From Scleromatobacter sp039920745 (GTDB lineage Bacteria > Pseudomonadota > Gammaproteobacteria > Burkholderiales > Burkholderiaceae_C): a stretch of DNA of 64,000 bases. This document shows positions 48,879 to 56,903 of this stretch, piece by piece (within the stretch, counting starts at the first letter, position 1; each line of letters starts with the position of its first letter). The DNA is taken from the NCBI GenBank assembly GCA_039920745.1, contig JBDSDD010000002.1, positions 8,028 through 72,027 of the forward strand, written 5' to 3'. The notes under the pieces are model-generated. The model was given only the letters and a program-made list of their open reading frames with translations. It was not told the origin of the DNA and did no database searches. Made by a program: the position numbers and the translations under genes.

Positions 48879-50050
48879 GGCTGTGGCCGCGCCGGCGGGC
48901 GGCGCGCTGGGGGCTGGCGAGCGCGCTGAGCCTGGGCGGCGTCGTGGCGGTGCTGCTGGGCGCGTTGTGCGCGACGTCGGGCTGCTCGTCGGTCGGCTAC
49001 CTGAGCCAGTCGGCCTCCGGCCACATCCAGCTGCTGGCCGCGGCGCGACCCGTCAAGGACGCGATCGCCGACCCGACGACGCCTGAGGCGCTGCGCCAGC
49101 GCCTGGCGCTGACGCAGCGCATGCGCGACTTCGCGGTGACCGTGCTCAAGGAGCCCGACAACGGCAGCTACCGCTCGTACGCCGACTTGAAGCGCAGCGC
49201 CGCGGTGTGGAACGTGGTGGCGGCGCCGGAGCTGTCGCTGCAGTTGCAGACCTGGTGCTTTCCGGTCGTCGGCTGCGTCGGCTACCGCGGCTACTACGAC
49301 CTGGCCGGCGCCGACACGGCGGCCGCGCCGCTGAAGGCCGAGGGCCTGGAGGTCGACGTCTACGAAGTGCCCGCGTATTCGACGTTGGGCTGGATGAACT
49401 GGATCGGCGGCGACCCGTTGCTCAACACCTTCGTGCAGTGGCCCGAGGGCGAACTGTCGCGCCTGATCTTCCATGAGCTGGCGCACCAGGTGGCTTACGC
49501 GCCGGGCGACACCACGTTCAACGAGTCCTTCGCCACCGCGGTCGAACACATCGGCAGCCAGCGCTGGCTGCTGGAGAACGCGAGCGCCGAAGTGCGCGAC
49601 AAGCAGGCGCTGACCGAGTCGCGGCGCCAGGATTTCCACGTCCTCGTGCGCGCGTGGCGCGCGAAGCTCGACGCCATGTACCGCAGCGACCTGCCCGACG
49701 CCGACAAGCGCGTGCAAAAGGCGGCGCTCTACGCTGGCATGCGCGCCGACTACGCGTCGATGAAGGGCGACAAGTGGGCCGGCTACACGGGCTACGACCG
49801 CTGGTTCGCCAAGGCCAACAACGCGACGATGGGCACGCAAGGCGCGTACGACGACGAGGTGGGCGCCTTCGAGCGGCTGTTCGCCGCCCAGGGCAGCGAT
49901 TTCGATCGCTTCTATGCTGAAGTGAAGCGGATGGCGGCGTTGACGCGGCCCGAGCGGGACGCCGCGATGGCGCCATATCGCCAGGCGCCTGCGACCGTGC
50001 CTGTCGTCGCGCCCGCAACACCGGCATCAGCGCCGCCCGTTTCTGGCTGA
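48875..50050 (+). CDS. putative aminopeptidase lipoprotein (zinc metallopeptidase)
   Basis: 391 residues resembling the putative-aminopeptidase family PF10023. An N-terminal membrane/signal segment (about 12-35) ends near SGC, with C37 a possible lipidation site. The gluzincin-like motif H200-E-L-A-H204 with downstream E217 (NESFA) supplies zinc ligands. The C-terminal 25 residues are Ala/Pro/Val-rich. The gene overlaps the oxidoreductase by 4 nt (ATGA), an odd functional pairing that suggests co-transcription. Confidence 0.82.
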   Translation: MRLWPRRRAARWGLASALSLGGVVAVLLGALCATSGCSSVGYLSQSASGHIQLLAAARPVKDAIADPTTPEALRQRLALTQRMRDFAVTVLKEPDNGSYRSYADLKRSAAVWNVVAAPELSLQLQTWCFPVVGCVGYRGYYDLAGADTAAAPLKAEGLEVDVYEVPAYSTLGWMNWIGGDPLLNTFVQWPEGELSRLIFHELAHQVAYAPGDTTFNESFATAVEHIGSQRWLLENASAEVRDKQALTESRRQDFHVLVRAWRAKLDAMYRSDLPDADKRVQKAALYAGMRADYASMKGDKWAGYTGYDRWFAKANNATMGTQGAYDDEVGAFERLFAAQGSDFDRFYAEVKRMAALTRPERDAAMAPYRQAPATVPVVAPATPASAPPVSG

Positions 50051-50080
50051 GAATCCCGGGAAACCGAGGAGACAACGCGG

Positions 50081-50440
50081 ATGAGCGACCTGCACCTGCA
50101 CCGAGATCACACCCTGGGCCTGGCCCGAGCGCGCAAGGTCGCGCTCAAATGGGCGGAAGACGTCGAGAAGGATCTCGACATGGAGTGCACGATCATCGAG
50201 GGCGACGACGAGGACGTGCTCGAGTTCAAGCGCGCCGGCGTCGATGGCCGCATGATCGTCGCGGCAAGCTATTTCGACCTCGAGGCCAAGCTCGGCTTCC
50301 TGCTCAAGGCGTTCGCCGGCAAGATCGAGGCGGAGGTCAGCAAGCAGCTGGACGAGGCACTGGCCAGGGAAATGGCCAAGGCCGTCAAGTCCAGCGCCAA
50401 GCCCGCGACCAAGGCAAGCGCCAAGGCCACGAAGAAGTGA
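50081..50440 (+). CDS. polyhydroxyalkanoic acid system family protein
   Basis: A 119-residue protein of the PHA_gran_rgn type. The start SDLHLHRDHTLGLARARKVALKWAEDVE is characteristic, and the Lys/Ala-rich tail (from about 96) is histone-like and positively charged. Family members occur with PHA-granule genes and their molecular role is unclear. It follows the aminopeptidase by 30 bp with its own GAGGAGA ribosome site. Confidence 0.85.
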   Translation: MSDLHLHRDHTLGLARARKVALKWAEDVEKDLDMECTIIEGDDEDVLEFKRAGVDGRMIVAASYFDLEAKLGFLLKAFAGKIEAEVSKQLDEALAREMAKAVKSSAKPATKASAKATKK

Positions 50441-50441
50441 A

Positions 50442-50696
50442 CTACTTCAGCTCTTCGACCAGGTCGATGTAGCCTTGCTTGGCCTCGTCGGCCGCCTGGC
50501 CCTTCAGCTCGTTCCAGGCATCCCACTTGGCGCGGCCGACCATGTCGGTGAAGCCCGGACGCTTGCCATCGGCGTCGCCGACGCTGCCCTGCTTGTACAG
50601 CGCGTACAACTTGAGCATCGTCATGTTGTCCGGGCGCTCCGACAGGTTCTTGCTGTCGGCGGCTGCTTGTTCGAATTGCTCGTTCAAAGTGCTCAT
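50442..50696 (-). CDS. acyl-CoA-binding protein
   Basis: An 84-residue four-helix ACBP that binds medium- and long-chain acyl-CoA. KLYALYKQGSVGDADGKRPG and AKWDAWNELKG are the classical signature, including the K/Y acyl-CoA contacts. ATG 50696 gives the usual ACBP length. It is convergent with the PHA-system gene (1 bp between stops) and divergent from the WS/DGAT gene, placing an acyl-CoA carrier next to an acyl-CoA-using enzyme. Confidence 0.93.
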   Translation of the reverse strand: MSTLNEQFEQAAADSKNLSERPDNMTMLKLYALYKQGSVGDADGKRPGFTDMVGRAKWDAWNELKGQAADEAKQGYIDLVEELK

Positions 50697-50818
50697 GGCT
50701 GTTGTTCCGCTGTGGGTAAAAGTCAGGCTTGACGGGGCGGATGTTAAACACCAATCTCGCAAGCCGGGCGCAGAGAGTGCCGAGACAGCACTCTAGACCT
50801 AAAAATAGCGGAGATCAT

Positions 50819-52246
50819 TTGAGCGCAAACGTTGAACGCATGTCCCGGGTCGATACCGCCTGGCTGCGCATGGATACCGAGGCCAACCTGATGATGATCG
50901 TCGGGGTCTGGCTGATCGAGCCCCAGCTGTCCATGGCCGACCTGCGCGAACGGGTCGAGACGGCGCTGTTGAAGTACCACCGCTTCCGCCAGAAGGTGGT
51001 CGAGGACACGATGGGCGCGCAGTGGGTCGACGACGACCACTTCGACATCGCCGCCCACGTCGTGGCCGAGAAGCTCGAGCTGGGCAAGGGTCAGTCCCCG
51101 ATGGACGCGCTCAAGAGCTACGTCGGCGACCTCACCACCGCGCCGCTGAACCCGAGCCGCCCGCTGTGGCAGTTCCATCTGTTCGAGGACTTCGAGACGG
51201 GCCGCTCCGCGCTGGTCGCGCGCATTCACCACTGCATCGCCGATGGCATCGCGCTGATCTCGGTGATGCTCTCGATCACGGACGGTGGCAAGTCGCCGCC
51301 CTCGCGCAAGAAGGTCGTGGACGAGGAAGAGGGCGAGCACGACTGGCTCGCCGACTACCTGTTCAAGCCCGCTGCCGATCTCGCGGTCAAGGCGATCGGC
51401 GTGTACGGCGCCGGGCTTGGCAAGGGCATGGACATGATCGCCGACCCGACGGCGCCGCTGTCGGGCAGCATGGAGATGGCGCGCATCGGCGCGCAGGTGG
51501 TCTCGGACGTCGCCGCCATGGCACTGATGCCCGACGACTCGCCCACCAGCCTCAAGGGCAAGGCGACGCCGGGCAAGCGCGTGGCGTGGGGCGATCCGTT
51601 GCCGCTGCCCGATGTCAAGGCGGTCGGCCACGCGTTCGGCGGCTCGATCAACGACGTGCTGCTGGCCAGCGTGGCCGGCGCCATCGGCAGCTACCTGCGC
51701 GACAAGGGCGAAGACCCGACCGGCAAGGAGATCCGCGCGATGGTGCCGGTGAACCTGCGCCCGCTCGACAAGGCCTGGCAACTGGGCAACCGCTTCGGCC
51801 TCGTGCCGTTGGTGCTGCCCATCGGCATCGCCAACCCGATCGACCGCCTCGCGGCCGTGCGAGCGCGCATGAACGAGCTCAAGGGCGGCTACCAGCCGCT
51901 GCTGGCGTTCGCCCTGCTGGCGGTGGCGGGCGTGCTGATCAAGCCGGTGCAGCATGCGTTGCTGGGCTTGTTCGCCAAGAAGGCCACTGCGGTCATGACC
52001 AACGTGCCGGGGCCCGCCGAGCCGCTGAAGCTTTGCGGCCGCACGTTGAAGCAGGTGATGTTCTGGGTACCGGCGTCGGGCGACATCGGCATGGGCGTGA
52101 GCATCCTCAGCTACGGCGGCGGCGTGCAGTTCGGCCTGATCACCGACGCGCAGATGTGCCCGGATCCGGACGAGATCGTGAAACGATTCCGTCCGGAGTT
52201 CGACAAGCTGCTGTGGTTGGCGATGATGCTGCCGTGGGAGCGCTGA
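50819..52246 (+). CDS. wax ester synthase/diacylglycerol acyltransferase (WS/DGAT)
   Basis: A 475-residue bifunctional acyltransferase making wax esters or triacylglycerol from acyl-CoA. The HHxxxDG active site is at 137-143 (HHCIADG), the PLW motif at 115-117, and the conserved SINDVLLASVAGA stretch lies further on; the C-terminal domain includes VMTNVPGPAEPL. TTG 50819 has GGAG five to six bases upstream; ATG 50840 is the alternative start. A hydrophobic region near 375-395 may aid membrane or droplet association. Confidence 0.92.
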   Translation: MSANVERMSRVDTAWLRMDTEANLMMIVGVWLIEPQLSMADLRERVETALLKYHRFRQKVVEDTMGAQWVDDDHFDIAAHVVAEKLELGKGQSPMDALKSYVGDLTTAPLNPSRPLWQFHLFEDFETGRSALVARIHHCIADGIALISVMLSITDGGKSPPSRKKVVDEEEGEHDWLADYLFKPAADLAVKAIGVYGAGLGKGMDMIADPTAPLSGSMEMARIGAQVVSDVAAMALMPDDSPTSLKGKATPGKRVAWGDPLPLPDVKAVGHAFGGSINDVLLASVAGAIGSYLRDKGEDPTGKEIRAMVPVNLRPLDKAWQLGNRFGLVPLVLPIGIANPIDRLAAVRARMNELKGGYQPLLAFALLAVAGVLIKPVQHALLGLFAKKATAVMTNVPGPAEPLKLCGRTLKQVMFWVPASGDIGMGVSILSYGGGVQFGLITDAQMCPDPDEIVKRFRPEFDKLLWLAMMLPWER

Positions 52247-52732
52247 TCAGGGCGTCGGGATGTAGTGCCCGTATACGCCGACGATGCTGCCGCAACTCGC
52301 GGTCGACGACAGGATCGCGATCTCGAAGGTGCTCAACGAGTCAGCGTAGATCCGGGTGCGTTCGCTGACCGAGAAGACCGACTGGCCCAGCAGCGTGCCG
52401 TTGAGGTGCATCGGCAGGTGCGATTCCACTTCGGCGCCGTTGAGGTAGCTGACGACGTCGAACAGCGCCGTGCCGCCGATGTCCACCGCGACGTCGGCCG
52501 AGATGTAGTCGATCACCAGCCGCTGGCCCGCCGGCACCGTGAACGTGCCGACGCCGCGGTTGGCGGAGCACACGATGTCCATGCGCTGCGAGAACGGCGC
52601 GAGATCGTCGTAGCCGGCGACGACCGCGGCCTTGGGCAGCGCGGCGGACGCGGGCGTGGAGAGCGCGGAAAGCGCGCTGCCGGTGACGATGGCGGCAAGA
52701 AACGTCGCGCGACGCAAGACAGTGGAATGCAT
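52247..52732 (-). CDS. secreted protein of unknown function
   Basis: 161 residues with a clear Sec signal peptide (about 1-30, ending PASA). The mature part is about 130 residues, beta-rich by appearance, with two cysteines (in DIVCSANRG and STASCGSIVG) that could form a disulfide in the periplasm. I do not recognise a family. Its stop abuts the WS/DGAT stop (convergent). Confidence 0.65.
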   Translation of the reverse strand: MHSTVLRRATFLAAIVTGSALSALSTPASAALPKAAVVAGYDDLAPFSQRMDIVCSANRGVGTFTVPAGQRLVIDYISADVAVDIGGTALFDVVSYLNGAEVESHLPMHLNGTLLGQSVFSVSERTRIYADSLSTFEIAILSSTASCGSIVGVYGHYIPTP

Positions 52733-52845
52733 GGGAACTCCCTTTGGTTAGGGCGCCCAGCATGCGACCGCGGTGTGCGCGGCGCCAGATTCGTCCGTGG
52801 GGGAGGCCCTTGTTCGAACAGGGGGCTCGTGCCGGCCTCAGTGCC

Positions 52846-53622
52846 TCACTCGTCCTCCAGCTCCGCCTTGGCCATCTCCACGTCCAGCCGCTCCATCGCG
52901 TCCATCGGTTTGCACTCGGCGGCCTCGGCGTAGAGTTTCTCGGCTTCCTTCATGCGCTTGTCGCCTTCGAGCATCACCAGGCCGTTGGCGTATTCGACGC
53001 GACCGATCGCGGAGTCGGGGTTCAGCGCCAGCGCTTCCTTGAACATCTTCAGGCCGGTGGCGGTGTCGGCGCCCTGGGTCTTGCCGAGCAGCCTGCCGAC
53101 CTTGTCGATCACCTCGGCGTGGAAGGCCCCGAGGGCGATGTGGGCGTCGGCGTGCTTGGGGGCCAGCGCGATCGTCGTCTCCAGCGCGGTCTTGACCTTG
53201 CTGCCCAGGCCTTGCGTCAAGGCCTTGGCCACGCTGATGCCCTGGCTGTAGCGGCCCAGCGCGTAGGCCATCCAGTAGTGCGCGTTGGCCAGCTTGGGAT
53301 TGGCCTTGGCCTGCGCCTCGGCGCGCTCGGCGACCTCGAGGAACATCGCGAGCTTGGTCTTCTCGCTCGATTCCAGGTAGTTGGCATGGATGGACTGCGC
53401 CTTGTTGGCGACGACCAGCCCGGCGTCGCCCAGCTTGATGCCGGCGTCATGCGCCTTGTGGAACTGGCCCGCGTGGAACAGCGCCCAGGCGGCCAGGACG
53501 GCCTCGTCCTTGGGGAACGGTTCGGCGTCGCCCTTGTGCAGTCGCGCCCAGTGCTTCTTCAGCACGGCCGCGTCGTAGATGTAGGCGTCGGCGTCGTAGG
53601 GGAAGGCGGTCCATTTGGCCAT
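52846..53622 (-). CDS. tetratricopeptide-repeat-like protein, unknown role
   Basis: 258 residues, helical, with TPR-like repeats: ANPKLANAHYWMAYALGRY, APKHADAHIALGAFHAEVI and NPDSAIGRVEYANGLVML. There is no signal peptide, so it is cytoplasmic. It lies 42 bp after the TetR gene on the same strand and likely shares its transcript. TPR proteins are scaffolds; no partner can be named. Confidence 0.8.
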   Translation of the reverse strand: MAKWTAFPYDADAYIYDAAVLKKHWARLHKGDAEPFPKDEAVLAAWALFHAGQFHKAHDAGIKLGDAGLVVANKAQSIHANYLESSEKTKLAMFLEVAERAEAQAKANPKLANAHYWMAYALGRYSQGISVAKALTQGLGSKVKTALETTIALAPKHADAHIALGAFHAEVIDKVGRLLGKTQGADTATGLKMFKEALALNPDSAIGRVEYANGLVMLEGDKRMKEAEKLYAEAAECKPMDAMERLDVEMAKAELEDE

Positions 53623-53664
53623 GGCGTTGTCTCGTCGGTTGGTTTTTGGATTGGGTGGATCTTG

Positions 53665-54318
53665 TCAGGACTTGTAGGCGCCGGCCAGCGTCTGCAGGTG
53701 TTCGCGCGCCGCAGGCTCCAGGTAGGGCGTCAGGAGGCTCAGCACGTGCCATGCGCCGCGTGCCAGCGTGGCGCCGGCCTGCTCGGGCTCGAGCGCCTTG
53801 CGCGGGTCGCGCACATACTCGTAGCTGAGCCAGTAGGTGAGCACGACCACCATCGACGTGGCCACCGGAGGCAGGTCGCGCCGGTCCAGGCGCACCGCGC
53901 TGCTGCGGTTCATGCCATCGAGCACGGCCTCGACGGCGCGCGACTTGTTCTTGAGCACGAACTGGAAATGCGTCTCCAGGCGGCGGTTCTTCGACAGCAG
54001 GTCGTTGAGGTCGCGATACAGGAAGCGGTACTGCCAGATCTGCTCGAACAGCACATGGAAGAACAGCCAGGCGTCCTCCACGTTGGCGACGTTGTCCGCG
54101 GCCTGCAGCAGCTCGTTCAACCCCTTCTCGTAGCGGTCGAACAGCGCGTTGATCAGCTCGTCCTTGGCTGGATAGTGGTAGTACAGGTTGCCCGGGCTGA
54201 TGTGCAGCTCCGCCGAGATCAGCGTCGTCGACACGTTCGGCTCGCCGAAGCGATTGAACAGGTCGAGCGTGACTTCGAGGATGCGTTCGGCGGTGCGTCG
54301 TGGCTTTTTGGCTTCCAT
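53665..54318 (-). CDS. TetR-family transcriptional regulator
   Basis: 217 residues. The N-terminal DNA-binding domain (about 8-55) reads RILEVTLDLFNRFGEPNVSTTLISAELHISPGNLYYHY, a typical TetR HTH ending in the LYYHY signature. The C-terminal helical ligand domain is family-specific. ATG 54318 fits the family; the longer frame extends into the upstream gap. It is divergent from the ABC-2 exporter genes (112 bp) and could regulate these or the nearby lipid genes (inference). Confidence 0.9.
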   Translation of the reverse strand: MEAKKPRRTAERILEVTLDLFNRFGEPNVSTTLISAELHISPGNLYYHYPAKDELINALFDRYEKGLNELLQAADNVANVEDAWLFFHVLFEQIWQYRFLYRDLNDLLSKNRRLETHFQFVLKNKSRAVEAVLDGMNRSSAVRLDRRDLPPVATSMVVVLTYWLSYEYVRDPRKALEPEQAGATLARGAWHVLSLLTPYLEPAAREHLQTLAGAYKS

Positions 54319-54430
54319 GGGACTTCTTGTTCTGAGTCCGCGCAATCTAGCACCCTGGCGGCTCGATGCACAGAATCGCATCCCCGTGTTGTAGAGGCAC
54401 TTCTCGACAAGTTCCTACAATCCCCGCCCT

Positions 54431-55330
54431 ATGTCCGCGATTTCCTTCCAACAAGTCGAAAAGACCTATGCCAGCGGCGCGCGTGCGCTGGGTGGCGTCT
54501 CCTTCGACGTCCAGCCGGGCGAATTCTTCGGTTTGCTGGGCCCCAACGGCGCCGGCAAGACCTCGCTGATCAGCATCCTCGCCGGCCTGGCGCGCGCCAC
54601 GCGCGGCAAGGTGACGGTGATGGGCCACGACGTGGTCGACGACTACGCCGCCGCCCGCAGGTCGCTGGGCATCGTGCCACAGGAACTGGTGTTCGACCCG
54701 TTCTTCTCGGTGCGCGAGACGCTGCGCATCCAGAGCGGCTATTTCGGCGTGCGCAACAACGGCGCCTGGATCGACGAACTGCTGACCAGCCTGGGCCTGG
54801 CCGACAAGGCCGACGCCAACATGCGCCAGCTCTCCGGCGGCATGAAGCGCCGCGTGCTGGTGGCGCAGGCGCTGGTGCACCGGCCGCCGGTGATCGTGCT
54901 CGACGAGCCCACCGCCGGCGTCGACGTCGAGCTGCGCCAGACGCTGTGGCAGTTCATCGCGCGCCTGAACCGCGAAGGCCACACGGTGCTGCTGACCACG
55001 CACTACCTGGAAGAAGCCGAGGCGCTGTGCCAGCGCATCGCCATGCTCAAGCAGGGCAAGGTCGTCGCGCTGGAGCGCACCTCGGTGCTGCTGGCCGGCG
55101 CCGCCACGACGATGCTGCGCTTCAAGACCGACCATGCGCTGCCCGCGAGCCTCGCGGAACGTGCGCGCGTGACCGGGCGCTTCGCGCAGGTGAGCGCGCG
55201 CGACGCCGTGGACGTCGAGGCCGTGCTGGCGCAGTTGCGCGAGGCCGGCGTGCCCATCGAAGACCTGGAGATCGGACGCTCCGACCTCGAGGACGTCTTT
55301 CTCGACATCATGACGGAGCATGCGCAATGA
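54431..55330 (+). CDS. ABC-2-type transporter ATPase (YadG-like)
   Basis: 299 residues with Walker A GPNGAGKTS (37-45), signature LSGGMKRR, Walker B VIVLDEP plus TAGVDVELR, and the C-terminal stretch DLEDVFLDI of this exporter family. It pairs with the permease that overlaps it. In Burkholderiales this pair commonly sits between mlaB and ibaG-murA; here mlaB is 18 kb away. Confidence 0.93.
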   Translation: MSAISFQQVEKTYASGARALGGVSFDVQPGEFFGLLGPNGAGKTSLISILAGLARATRGKVTVMGHDVVDDYAAARRSLGIVPQELVFDPFFSVRETLRIQSGYFGVRNNGAWIDELLTSLGLADKADANMRQLSGGMKRRVLVAQALVHRPPVIVLDEPTAGVDVELRQTLWQFIARLNREGHTVLLTTHYLEEAEALCQRIAMLKQGKVVALERTSVLLAGAATTMLRFKTDHALPASLAERARVTGRFAQVSARDAVDVEAVLAQLREAGVPIEDLEIGRSDLEDVFLDIMTEHAQ

Positions 55331-56100
55331 CCGCCCGCCTCGTCCTCGCAGGCGCGCAGCCGCTGTTCCGCAAGGAGGTGCTGCGCTTCTGGAAGGTGTC
55401 GTTCCAGACCGTGGCGGCACCCGTGCTCACTGCGGTGATGTACCTGCTGGTGTTCGGCCATGCGCTCAACGGGCGCGTGAGCGTGTACGACGGCGTGAGC
55501 TACGTCCAGTTCCTGATCCCCGGGCTGGTGATGATGAGCGTGCTGCAGAACGCCTTCGCCAACAGCTCCTCCTCGCTGATCCAGAGCAAGATCACCGGCA
55601 ACCTCGTGTTCTTGCTGCTGTCGCCGCTGTCACCGGCCGCCTGGTTCCTGGCCTACGTCGGCGCAGCCATCGTGCGCGGCATGGCGGTGGGCGCGGGCGT
55701 GATGCTGGTGACCGCGTGGTTCGCGCCGCCGGGGCTCGTGAACGGGGTGTGGATCCTCGTATTCGGCTTGCTGGGCTCCGCGATGATGGGCACGCTGGGG
55801 CTGATCGCCGGGCTGTGGGCCGAGAGGTTCGACCAGCTCGCCGCGTTCCAGAACTTCATCATCATGCCGCTGACGTTCCTGTCTGGCGTCTTCTATTCGG
55901 TGCACTCGCTGCCGCCGCTGTGGCATGTCGCGAGCCGGTTGAACCCGTTTTTCTACATGATCGACGGCTTCCGGTACGGCTTCTTCGGCGTCAGCGACGT
56001 CTCGCCCTGGATCAGCCTCGGCGTGGTCGGCACCAGCTTCGTCGCGGTCTCCGCGATCGGGCTGGCGTTGCTGCGAAGTGGCTACAAACTGAGACACTGA
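55327..56100 (+). CDS. ABC-2-type transporter permease (YadH-like)
   Basis: Inner-membrane permease of 257 residues with about six TM helices. The family segment FIIMPLTFLSGVFYSVHSLPP is the ABC-2 signature, and PFFYMIDGFRYGFFG follows. ATG 55327 overlaps the ATPase stop. The substrate is not known for this widely conserved pair. Confidence 0.92.
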   Translation: MTARLVLAGAQPLFRKEVLRFWKVSFQTVAAPVLTAVMYLLVFGHALNGRVSVYDGVSYVQFLIPGLVMMSVLQNAFANSSSSLIQSKITGNLVFLLLSPLSPAAWFLAYVGAAIVRGMAVGAGVMLVTAWFAPPGLVNGVWILVFGLLGSAMMGTLGLIAGLWAERFDQLAAFQNFIIMPLTFLSGVFYSVHSLPPLWHVASRLNPFFYMIDGFRYGFFGVSDVSPWISLGVVGTSFVAVSAIGLALLRSGYKLRH

Positions 56101-56166
56101 ACCCATGAGCGACGCCCGGCCGCCCAGAGGCGCCCACCCCGCGGTGCGAAGCACGAAGGAGTCCCG
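56101..56166. repeat. possible dispersed intergenic repeat fragment
   Basis: The GC-rich spacer resembles the short intergenic repeats frequent in some Burkholderiales (GGCCGCCCAGAGGCGCC-like core, then a GCGGTGCGAAGCACGAAGG stretch). Called from memory of such repeats. Confidence 0.2.
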
Positions 56167-56478
56167 ATGAGTCCCGTTCAAGAGCCGATCACCCCGATGC
56201 GCCGCGTCACCATCGTGCTGGTCACGTTCGCGCTCGGCTGCGTCGCCGCGGTTGCGCTGTGGAATTGGTGGTCGGGGCGCTGCGGCGAGAACTGCCCGTC
56301 GCCCAACGTCGTCCACATGCTGGTGTTCCTGGGCCTGCTGCCGACGGCGAGCACGATGACCGCCGTCCTGCTTGTCTCGACAGGCTGGTCGCGCAGCATC
56401 AAGTGGCAAATCGCCGGCGGCGCGTTGCTGGTGGCCGTGGTCATCGGTGCCGTGCTGGCCCGATTGCCCGGTGCCTGA
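56167..56478 (+). CDS. small membrane protein, unknown
   Basis: 103 residues with three probable TM helices (about 14-33, 48-68, 79-98) and a short periplasmic or cytoplasmic loop containing CGENC (a CxxxC pair). It has its own GAAGGAG ribosome site. It lies between the ABC permease and ibaG and is probably co-transcribed. I do not recognise a family; the cysteine pair could bind metal or form a disulfide. Confidence 0.6.
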   Translation: MSPVQEPITPMRRVTIVLVTFALGCVAAVALWNWWSGRCGENCPSPNVVHMLVFLGLLPTASTMTAVLLVSTGWSRSIKWQIAGGALLVAVVIGAVLARLPGA

Positions 56479-56484
56479 GGGATA

Positions 56485-56775
56485 ATGCCGAACCTTATGA
56501 CCGATCCCACGCCCCAAGAAGTCGAGCGCTACATCGCCGACGGACTCACCTGCGATCACCTCGAGGTGGCGGGCGACGGCCGACATTTCTTCGCCACCAT
56601 CGTGTCGGCGGAGTTCGAAGGCCTGATGCGCATCCGCCGCCACCAGCGCGTGTATGCCGCCCTCGGCGAGCGGATGCGCGAGCAGATCCACGCGCTGTCG
56701 ATGAAGACGTTGACGCCGGCCGAATGGGCCAGCCAGCGCACCGCCGGCAGCGATGCCGCCAGCCATTCCCATTGA
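56485..56775 (+). CDS. ibaG: BolA-family protein (IbaG-like)
   Basis: A BolA-fold protein of about 96 residues (92 if ATG 56497 is used, which matches family N-termini better). The central GDGRHFFATIVSAEFEGLMRIRRHQRVY motif and IHALSMKTLTPAEW ending match IbaG/BolA. BolA proteins bind [2Fe-2S]-glutaredoxins, using the conserved histidine. The ibaG-murA neighbourhood is conserved from E. coli to Burkholderia. Confidence 0.88.
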   Translation: MPNLMTDPTPQEVERYIADGLTCDHLEVAGDGRHFFATIVSAEFEGLMRIRRHQRVYAALGERMREQIHALSMKTLTPAEWASQRTAGSDAASHSH

Positions 56776-56903
56776 CGCTCGCGCGCGGCTTCGCCGCGGG
56801 TGAGTGGCGGCGCCGCGTGCGCTGACCCCCACGACGCTGCGTTCCGCCTGGCCTGTCTTCCTGCATTCCAGCCCGCCCCAGTTTCCCCAGCCAGAGCACA
56901 TCG

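Noticed and set aside
52744..55326. Very long plus-strand open frame (part of an apparent 1118-codon frame) ahead of the ABC-2 permease
   Set aside because: It runs antisense to the TPR and TetR genes and out of frame through the ATPase gene; composition is Arg/Val/Gly-rich shadow sequence. Only the last 257 codons are a real permease.
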